In this document: in pieces, positions 7,051 through 11,350 of the stretch
How positions within the stretch are numbered: position 1 is the first letter of the stretch
How the letters are laid out: every line of letters starts with the position of its first letter
Assembly: GCA_023433685.1 (NCBI GenBank)
Contig: JAEYUD010000020.1
Coordinates: forward strand, 1-11,350
Reading direction: 5' to 3'
DNA length: 11,350 nucleotides
Source: Bacteroidota bacterium
Lineage (GTDB): Bacteria > Bacteroidota > Ignavibacteria > Ignavibacteriales > Ignavibacteriaceae
Program-made: the position numbers and the translations under genes
The notes under the pieces: generated by a model
Seen by the model: only the letters and a program-made list of their open reading frames with translations
Told to the model about the DNA's origin: nothing
The model's database searches: none

Positions 7051-8232
7051 ATGCTCCAAACGAACAAAGAGTTAACCAGATTCAAGATTAAAGTGTTGTT
7101 GGTTGATGACCAGCAGATAGTAGGAAGTGCCGTCTCAATGATGCTCGCCAGCGAGAAGGATATCGAATTCCATTTCTGCCAGGAGCCGGCAATGGCTCTC
7201 TCCGTTGCCGAAGAGATCGAACCAACCGTAATCTTGCAGGATCTGGTAATGCCCGATATCGACGGGCTTACACTCGTCAAGTTCTTCAGGGGGCACCCGG
7301 GCCTGAAAGATGTGCCTTTGATCGTCCTCTCATCTAAAGAAGAGGCGATAACCAAAGCCGACGCGTTCGAAGTGGGGGCGAACGATTATCTGGTTAAACT
7401 CCCCGACAAGATCGAACTTATAGCCAGGATCCGTTACCACTCACGGGGCTATATTGCCCTGATGGAGAGGAACGAAATGTATCAGGCCCTCCTCGAAAGC
7501 AAGGAAGCCCTCGCTCACGAGTTGAACCGGGCGGCAGAGTATGTTATTTCACTTCTTCCCGCGCCCTTGAAATCGGGATTGGTGAGCTCAGAGTGGAAAT
7601 TTGTTCCGTCCGCGGATCTCGGTGGTGACTCCTTCGGATATCACTGGATAGATGAAGATCACTTCGCTGTTTACCTTCTCGATGTTTGCGATCACGGGGT
7701 GGGTCCCGCCCTTCTCTCTGTTTCGGCACTGAACGTTCTGCGAAGCCAGACACTTCCGCACACCGACTTCAGGGATCCCGTATCAGTGTTAAACACCCTG
7801 AACGAAACCTTCGTTATGGAAAAACAGAACAACCTTTATTTTACCATCTGGTACGGGGTGTTCGACAAAAACACCCGCCAATTAACTTATGGAAGTGCCG
7901 GCCATCCTCCCGCCCTGCTTTATGAACCAGGTGGCGAGGTGAAGGAGTTGATCACGAAGAACCTGATCGTGGGGCATCTCCCAAAATTCCCGTATAAATC
8001 TGCCACGGTACACGTCCCCGAAGGGTCGGATTTCTATGTCTTCTCCGACGGGGTGTATGAAGTGGAGGTCTCTCCGGGTAAGATGTGGACTCTTGAAGAG
8101 ATGCGCGACCTGTTAAAATCGAAAAAGAATGATCAGAACAGCGAACTCGAAGATCTTTATGACTATATCAAAACGCTTAACAACGACGCAAACCTGCCCG
8201 ACGATTTCTCGATCCTTAAACTGATATTTTAG
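7051..8232 (+). CDS. Response regulator: WspR-like receiver fused to PP2C (SpoIIE/RsbU-type) phosphatase
   Basis: The predicted output protein of the pathway, 393 aa. The receiver domain (~12-128) has acidic pocket D19/D20, phospho-acceptor D64 in ILQDLVMPDIDG, Ser94/Ser95 and K116 in NDYLVKLPD. The stretches EFHFCQEP, PTVILQDLVMP, GANDYLVKLPD and IELIARIRYHSR read like the WspR receiver as I remember it. A helical, probably coiled-coil linker (~129-165) leads not to GGDEF but to a PPM/PP2C domain (~168-393). Its metal-ligand motifs are LGGDSFGYHW (D193), LLDVCDHGVGPAL (D211), FTIWYGVFD, GSAGHPPALL, FSDGVYEV (D333) and LPDDFSI (D384/D385), so the active site looks complete. It should remove phosphate from Ser/Thr of a target protein, classically an anti-sigma-factor antagonist (STAS) in partner-switch systems; no such gene is in the window. 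The usual DVxGHG glycine is Asp214 here. It is the seventh gene of the cluster, in the place of wspR. Confidence 0.94.
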   Translation: MLQTNKELTRFKIKVLLVDDQQIVGSAVSMMLASEKDIEFHFCQEPAMALSVAEEIEPTVILQDLVMPDIDGLTLVKFFRGHPGLKDVPLIVLSSKEEAITKADAFEVGANDYLVKLPDKIELIARIRYHSRGYIALMERNEMYQALLESKEALAHELNRAAEYVISLLPAPLKSGLVSSEWKFVPSADLGGDSFGYHWIDEDHFAVYLLDVCDHGVGPALLSVSALNVLRSQTLPHTDFRDPVSVLNTLNETFVMEKQNNLYFTIWYGVFDKNTRQLTYGSAGHPPALLYEPGGEVKELITKNLIVGHLPKFPYKSATVHVPEGSDFYVFSDGVYEVEVSPGKMWTLEEMRDLLKSKKNDQNSELEDLYDYIKTLNNDANLPDDFSILKLIF

Positions 8233-8235
8233 GTG
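8231..8235 (+). promoter_or_regulatory. Ribosome binding site deciding a TTG start for the deiminase gene
   Basis: AGGTG, overlapping the phosphatase stop codon (TAG at 8230-8232), lies five bases before TTG at 8241. The TTG start gives a perfect signal peptide (MKKILLLILAVLPF), whereas the next in-frame ATG is 24 codons further and would remove it. Both points support TTG as the true start. Confidence 0.5.
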
Positions 8236-8240
8236 CTCAA

Positions 8241-10259
8241 TTGAAAAAAATTTTACTCCTGATCCTGGCGGTTCTTCCTTTTACACTTCACTCTCAAGGT
8301 CTCCCCAAGGGTATGACCCCGGAAGAGTTGGAGATGATGAAAAATTACCGTTTCCCAACTTCTACCGAAGGCATTCAGACCCCTCCAGCTTTCCCAGTGA
8401 GAACCATGGCGGAGTGGGAACCACTCGGTGGACTTATAATTACTTGGACAAGCTACCAGTCGATCTTAAGGCAGGTGGTCGACTTTGCCCAGGAAGAAGT
8501 GCCGCTGTATATAATCTGCAGCGACTCAAACAGCGTGAAAACGTACCTTACTCAAGGGGGTGTTCCGCTGACAAACCTGAACTTTATTATCACTCCCTTC
8601 AATTCGATCTGGGTGAGGGATTACGGTCCATGGACTGTTTATGGCGGCGGGGTTGATTCACTTTTGCTAATAGACTGGGTTTACAACCGCCCCCGCCCCA
8701 GCGACGACGCGAGTCCGCAGGCCTTCGCCGACCGGTATGGTGCAGTTCTTCATGAGACCACCCTTGAGCCTTACAGATTTGTCGCCACCGGTGGAAACTT
8801 CATGGCTGACGGGCTTGGCACCGCGTTCTCTTCAAAACTTATTATTAATGAAAACTCTTCAAAAACAGAAGCACAAATTAATTCGATAGTCTCCGGTTTC
8901 ATGGGGATCGACCGTTATATCAAAATGGATGTGCTACCTTATGATGGCATTCACCACATCGACATGCACATGAAACTGCTCGATGAAGAAACCCTTCTTG
9001 TGGGACAGTATCCGCAAGGTGTTTCAGACGGGCCTCAGATAGAACTGAACCTGCAGTACGTTCTTAACAACTTCCAGACACCTTTCGGCAGGCCTTACAA
9101 GGTTGTCAGAATTCCGATGCCACCCGACTCTCAGAACAAGTATCCAAGTCAGGGGGGTGACTACCGGACTTACACCAATTCTGTTTTCGTGAACAAAACC
9201 GTAATTGTACCCACTTATGATGTAAGATACGATACCACGGCATTAAGAATTTACCGTGAGGCATTACCCGGTTACAACATTGTAGGGGTTAATTCCAACT
9301 CGATCATCCCGGCAAGTGGCGCAATTCATTGCATCACCAAGGAGATCGGTATCAAGGATCAGATACACATCGTCCACAATCAGCTCCTGGCCATTCAGCC
9401 GGTTCCAGGGTTGGGGTACCCCGTTAAGGTTTATTACAAGAGCAAACTCCCTGTAACGCAAGCGCTCCTCTATTACACCACCGACACCCTCGCCGGGTGG
9501 AACAGTGTACCCCTGCAAACGCTAACGGGGAACGATGCCATTGCCTATATTCCCGAAACAGGGGCGAATAAAACCATCTTCTATTATTTCTCGGTTTCCA
9601 CTCAGGCACGGACGATAACACGACCCATTATGGCGCCCGCCGGTTTCTACCGTTTCGTCACCGACACGCCACTGCCTGTTGAACTGACCTCTTTCGACCT
9701 CTATACGCAGAACGGGGAAGTGGTTGTAAGGTGGTCAACTGCCACTGAGTTGAACAACAGGGGTTTTGAATTGGAAAGGAAAGCCGCGACTGATACCGAA
9801 TGGCAGAAGGTTGGCTTTACCGGTGGCGCGGGCACATCAACCACACCGGTGAGTTACAATTTTACCGACAAATCGCCCGGAACCGGTACTGTAAAGTACA
9901 GGCTGAAACAATTTGACCTCGATGGAACTGTTAAGGTTTATGGAGAGAGATCAGTGGAAGTGGAAGAATTTGGTTACGTTCTCTATCAGAATTACCCCAA
10001 TCCGGTTGACATTTCCGAAGGATCAACTGTGGTCTGTTTCACCAATAAAGATGAGGCGTTTACCACTTTGACCGTCTTCAACTCGATCGGTGAAGAAGTG
10101 TCAAGACCCGTTTCAGCAATAATGGGCAAAGGTATCCACAAGGTTGACATATCAACCTCAGGACTTCCGGCCGGTGTTTACTTTTACAGGCTTGAAACCG
10201 TCGCGAGCGGGAATAGCGGAAAACAGACCCAAATGAAGAAAATGATTATCACCAAATAA
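8241..10259 (+). CDS. Secreted peptidylarginine deiminase/agmatine deiminase-family protein with T9SS sorting domain
   Basis: A 672-aa exported guanidine-modifying enzyme. It has a signal peptide (~1-18, cut near HSQG). The catalytic domain (~47-380) has Asp127 in WVRDYGPW, His239 and Asp241 in HHIDMHMKLLD, Asn313 in YTNSVFV and Cys364 in GAIHCITKE. These match in order the catalytic Asp-His-Asp-Asn-Cys set known from Porphyromonas gingivalis PPAD (D130, H236, D238, N297, C351). NRPR (R150, R152) resembles the PPAD pair that binds a C-terminal arginine carboxylate. An Ig-like module (~385-475) follows, then a beta-rich PVELTSF...LERK module (~478-573), then a type A T9SS sorting domain (~578-672: LYQNYPNP, GLPAGVYFYRL, ending KKMIITK). 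The likely reaction is conversion of peptidyl-arginine to citrulline plus ammonia outside the cell. Free agmatine is the alternative substrate, but secretion favours peptides. It begins 8 bases after the phosphatase gene, so co-transcription is likely. Confidence 0.92.
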   Translation: MKKILLLILAVLPFTLHSQGLPKGMTPEELEMMKNYRFPTSTEGIQTPPAFPVRTMAEWEPLGGLIITWTSYQSILRQVVDFAQEEVPLYIICSDSNSVKTYLTQGGVPLTNLNFIITPFNSIWVRDYGPWTVYGGGVDSLLLIDWVYNRPRPSDDASPQAFADRYGAVLHETTLEPYRFVATGGNFMADGLGTAFSSKLIINENSSKTEAQINSIVSGFMGIDRYIKMDVLPYDGIHHIDMHMKLLDEETLLVGQYPQGVSDGPQIELNLQYVLNNFQTPFGRPYKVVRIPMPPDSQNKYPSQGGDYRTYTNSVFVNKTVIVPTYDVRYDTTALRIYREALPGYNIVGVNSNSIIPASGAIHCITKEIGIKDQIHIVHNQLLAIQPVPGLGYPVKVYYKSKLPVTQALLYYTTDTLAGWNSVPLQTLTGNDAIAYIPETGANKTIFYYFSVSTQARTITRPIMAPAGFYRFVTDTPLPVELTSFDLYTQNGEVVVRWSTATELNNRGFELERKAATDTEWQKVGFTGGAGTSTTPVSYNFTDKSPGTGTVKYRLKQFDLDGTVKVYGERSVEVEEFGYVLYQNYPNPVDISEGSTVVCFTNKDEAFTTLTVFNSIGEEVSRPVSAIMGKGIHKVDISTSGLPAGVYFYRLETVASGNSGKQTQMKKMIITK

Positions 10260-10275
10260 TCAGGTGAAGATAAAT

Positions 10276-10305
10276 GAAGCAGGACGGAACTAACCGCCCT
10301 GCTTC
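10276..10305. terminator. Hairpin between convergent genes, probable terminator
   Basis: GAAGCAGGACGG and CCGCCCTGCTTC form a stem of 8 + 3 pairs with one A/C mismatch around a 6-base loop (AACTAA). It begins 16 bases after the deiminase stop and lies 36 bases beyond the end of the minus-strand small gene. Neither strand has a strong U run afterwards; the minus-strand reading is followed by ATTTATCTTC, which is moderately U-rich. It may stop transcription in both directions, or act mainly as a 3' stabilising stem. Confidence 0.6.
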
Positions 10306-10341
10306 AACGCGATCAATTAATCAGTCAGGTTTACTTTAAAA

Positions 10342-10509
10342 CTACTTTTTCTCTTTTTTCTCTTTGTCTTCAGGTTTTCCGTCGGCCATCGTGAGACCGA
10401 GTCCGCCGTGGTCAAGAACAATGTTATGCTCTGCAGCTCTTTTGTGGATTCTGTATCCATCTATGGCTATCACTACGGCAAATGTCAATAAAACTAATAG
10501 AACTACCAT
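10342..10509 (-). CDS. Small single-span membrane protein of unknown function (55 aa)
   Basis: I do not recognise this gene. The predicted protein has a hydrophobic segment at residues 1-16 (MVVLLVLLTFAVVIAI), a short basic stretch DGYRIHKRAAEH, a neutral Gly-rich part (DHGGLGLTMADG) and a highly charged Lys/Glu tail (PEDKEKKEKK). The positive residues after the helix suggest the C-terminus is cytoplasmic. The frame is open further upstream to a TTG at 10608, but the ATG at 10509 has AAAGGA at 10522-10517 seven bases ahead and starts directly with the membrane segment, so I chose it. It stops (TAG) convergent with the deiminase gene. Support comes from the RBS plus coherent membrane topology; being short, it could still be a chance frame. 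Confidence 0.55.
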   Translation of the reverse strand: MVVLLVLLTFAVVIAIDGYRIHKRAAEHNIVLDHGGLGLTMADGKPEDKEKKEKK

Positions 10510-10679
10510 GACTTTTTCCTTTCGGGGCACTTGTAAAACATATCTGCTTATACTTATGCAAATAGCGTGCCAAAATGTTTTGGTATTTATTAACTCCTTT
10601 AATAACAATGGGTTACGCCAGTATCACGGTTTTAGCGGATTTCAGAAAGTGTTGAATATTTCATCACCAAAAACCGCGA

Positions 10680-10719
10680 AACACCGTAACTCATTATAAA
10701 ACAACGGGTTACGGGTGTT
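10680..10719. repeat. Imperfect inverted repeat around GTAAC/GTTAC
   Basis: AACACCGTAAC (10680-10690) and GTTACGGGTGTT (10708-10719) are reverse complements except for one bulged G, with a 17-base spacer. The right arm contains one of the two GGGTTACG copies of this intergenic region. It lacks a following T run, so it is more likely a protein-binding site or a leader structure than a terminator. Confidence 0.4.
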
Positions 10720-10723
10720 GAAA

Positions 10724-10755
10724 ATTTTTACAGCCATTACAGGGTGTGTAAAAAT
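10724..10755. repeat. Perfect 9-base dyad, possible operator
   Basis: ATTTTTACA (10724-10732) and TGTAAAAAT (10747-10755) are exact reverse complements with 14 bases between them. The dyad lies about 30 bases upstream of the promoter-like element for the lipoprotein gene, a place where activators or repressors often bind. The arm sequence does not match a regulator site I can name. An AT-rich dyad of this length can also arise by chance. Confidence 0.4.
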
Positions 10756-10785
10756 ACCACAAAGCTCCCCGCGAAAGTCGAAAAG

Positions 10786-10818
10786 TTTGCTATTACAGTG
10801 CAAAATTCAATATTTTAG
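10786..10818 (+). promoter_or_regulatory. Candidate promoter of the TPR lipoprotein gene
   Basis: TTTG (10786-10789), a 21-base spacer, then TATTTTAG (10811-10818). This resembles the Bacteroidota primary-sigma pattern TTTG-N19-21-TAnnTTTG with one mismatch. It can equally be read as a sigma70-type pair TTGCTA (10787-10792), 18 bases, TATTTT (10811-10816). A start near 10825 would give a 5' leader of about 45 bases. No Shine-Dalgarno sequence precedes the ATG at 10871; the leader is A/T-rich. Confidence 0.35.
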
Positions 10819-10870
10819 TGTTAAAGAATATTAATAATCCCGTATTGGATTCCCGGCAACAAATTAATCA

Positions 10871-11350
10871 ATGAAAAAGCTCCTCTTTCTGATTTTACCC
10901 ACCGCAATCGTTCTCTTTTCAGGATGTTCTGAAAACGGGGAAAACGGGGAAAATGGCAATTTTTCTGATTTGTACCGGAAACTTGAAGCACTCCCATACA
11001 GTGATCCCTCCTATTCTCAGCTGCTTGATTCCCTTGTCCGCTTTGCAACCCAGGATGGCAATCCCGAAGAAATGGTTAAAGCCCTCACAAAAAAGGGGGA
11101 GATGCTCAACGACCGGGGGAAATACGAGCAGGCGATAGTGATATTCAACAGCGCCGTTAAACTCGCCGAAGAAAACGGACTAAGTTTCCTTCTCGGGAGG
11201 AACATTGAGAACAGGGGACGTGCCCTCTTCAGAATGATGGACAGGCGAAATGCCATTGTTTCAATGAAACGTGCCGCGGATGTTTACGAAGTTTCAGGTG
11301 ATTCCACCGGACTTGGCTCGGCACTGAACAACATTGGCTTCATATACTGG
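10871..11350 (+). CDS. TPR-repeat lipoprotein, 5' part
   Basis: The gene runs off the window end; 160 codons are visible. The protein starts with a lipoprotein signal peptide MKKLLFLILPTAIVLFSGC, with the lipidated cysteine predicted at residue 19 (lipobox LFSGC). A short repeat SENGENGENGN follows, encoded by three 9-base units. The rest is helical and reads as tetratricopeptide repeats: EMLNDRGKYEQAIVIFNSAVK and RALFRMMDRRNAIVSMKRAA, then ALNNIGFIYW at the edge, the style of TPR arrays found in regulatory and scaffold proteins. It should be anchored in a membrane facing the periplasm or cell surface and act by protein-protein contact. Whether a kinase, LuxR-type or other output domain follows cannot be seen. 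The start is chosen because it gives the complete signal peptide; the promoter candidate is about 50 bases upstream. Confidence 0.85.
   Translation, partial: MKKLLFLILPTAIVLFSGCSENGENGENGNFSDLYRKLEALPYSDPSYSQLLDSLVRFATQDGNPEEMVKALTKKGEMLNDRGKYEQAIVIFNSAVKLAEENGLSFLLGRNIENRGRALFRMMDRRNAIVSMKRAADVYEVSGDSTGLGSALNNIGFIYW

Larger units (their letters stand above)
10510..10870. other. 361-base AT-rich divergent intergenic region with dyads
   Basis: This stretch separates the 5' end of the minus-strand small gene from the plus-strand lipoprotein gene, so it should hold both promoters. I see no convincing gene in it: the frames crossing it on either strand lack start signals or overlap the small gene. 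It contains the 8-mer GGGTTACG twice in direct orientation (10610-10617 and 10706-10713), an imperfect dyad at 10680-10719, a perfect 9-base dyad at 10724-10755 and a promoter-like element at 10786-10818. No tRNA-like or other structured RNA was recognised by eye. Confidence 0.6.

Noticed and set aside
7051..8232. GGDEF or other cyclic-di-GMP domain in the output regulator, expected for a WspR
   Set aside because: No GG(D/E)EF motif or cyclase fold signature is present; residues 168-393 carry PP2C motifs throughout.
10510..10608. N-terminal extension of the small minus-strand protein to a TTG at 10608 (88 aa)
   Set aside because: The extension would put a non-hydrophobic segment ahead of the membrane helix and uses a rare start, while the ATG at 10509 has AAAGGA at proper spacing. 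The longer form is not excluded.
10627..10676. Possible stem between CGGTTTT (10627-10633) and AAAACCG (10670-10676)
   Set aside because: Only 7 pairs with a 36-base spacer in AT-rich DNA; likely by chance and not listed as a feature.
10364..10699. Plus-strand open frame of 111 codons over the small membrane gene and intergenic region
   Set aside because: No credible RBS; its product has no coherent domain, and it crosses the promoter region. The minus-strand 55-aa frame has an RBS and sensible topology.
10821..11048. Minus-strand open frame of 75 codons across the start of the lipoprotein gene
   Set aside because: It overlaps a signal peptide, lipobox and TPR on the plus strand that form a consistent gene.

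Overview
The window looks like a piece of chromosome from a Bacteroidota/Chlorobi-group bacterium, most likely from the Ignavibacteria. The main evidence is the large secreted protein at 8241-10259. It ends in a type IX secretion (T9SS) type A sorting domain with the LYQNYPNP signature and carries a PVELTSF...LERK-type module that is common in that group. Several genes also have weak Shine-Dalgarno sequences and A-rich leaders. The taxonomic call is inference from protein style, not from a marker gene.

Positions 1-8232 are one tightly packed plus-strand operon in which every junction overlaps or has a gap of 3 bases or less. It encodes a complete alternative-function chemosensory pathway of the Wsp type: the 3' end of a chemoreceptor (WspA-like), CheW (WspB-like), CheR with a C-terminal TPR (WspC-like), a second CheW with a Cys-rich N-terminus (WspD-like), a hybrid CheA with a REC domain (WspE-like), CheB (WspF-like), and a final response regulator. 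Gene order and protein style match Pseudomonas wspABCDEF. The last gene is different. Its receiver domain looks like that of WspR, but the diguanylate cyclase (GGDEF) output is replaced by a SpoIIE/RsbU-type PP2C serine/threonine phosphatase with its metal-binding aspartates in place. The pathway should therefore turn receptor and CheA signalling into protein dephosphorylation (a partner-switch-type output) rather than cyclic-di-GMP. This is the most notable system in the window. The CheA also carries an extra N-terminal Hpt-like domain in which the phospho-accepting His is a Gln.

Eight bases after the phosphatase, still on the plus strand, lies a gene for an exported peptidylarginine deiminase/agmatine deiminase-family enzyme (8241-10259) with signal peptide, complete catalytic residues, Ig/FnIII-like modules and a T9SS sorting domain. 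Its position suggests co-transcription with the chemosensory operon. A strong hairpin (10276-10305) follows and probably terminates transcription.

Positions 10342-10509 hold a 55-residue single-span membrane protein on the minus strand, convergent with the deiminase gene. A 361-base AT-rich intergenic region follows, with two dyads and a plausible promoter. The window ends inside a plus-strand gene (10871 onward) for a TPR lipoprotein. No tRNA, rRNA, CRISPR, insertion sequence or phage gene is visible.
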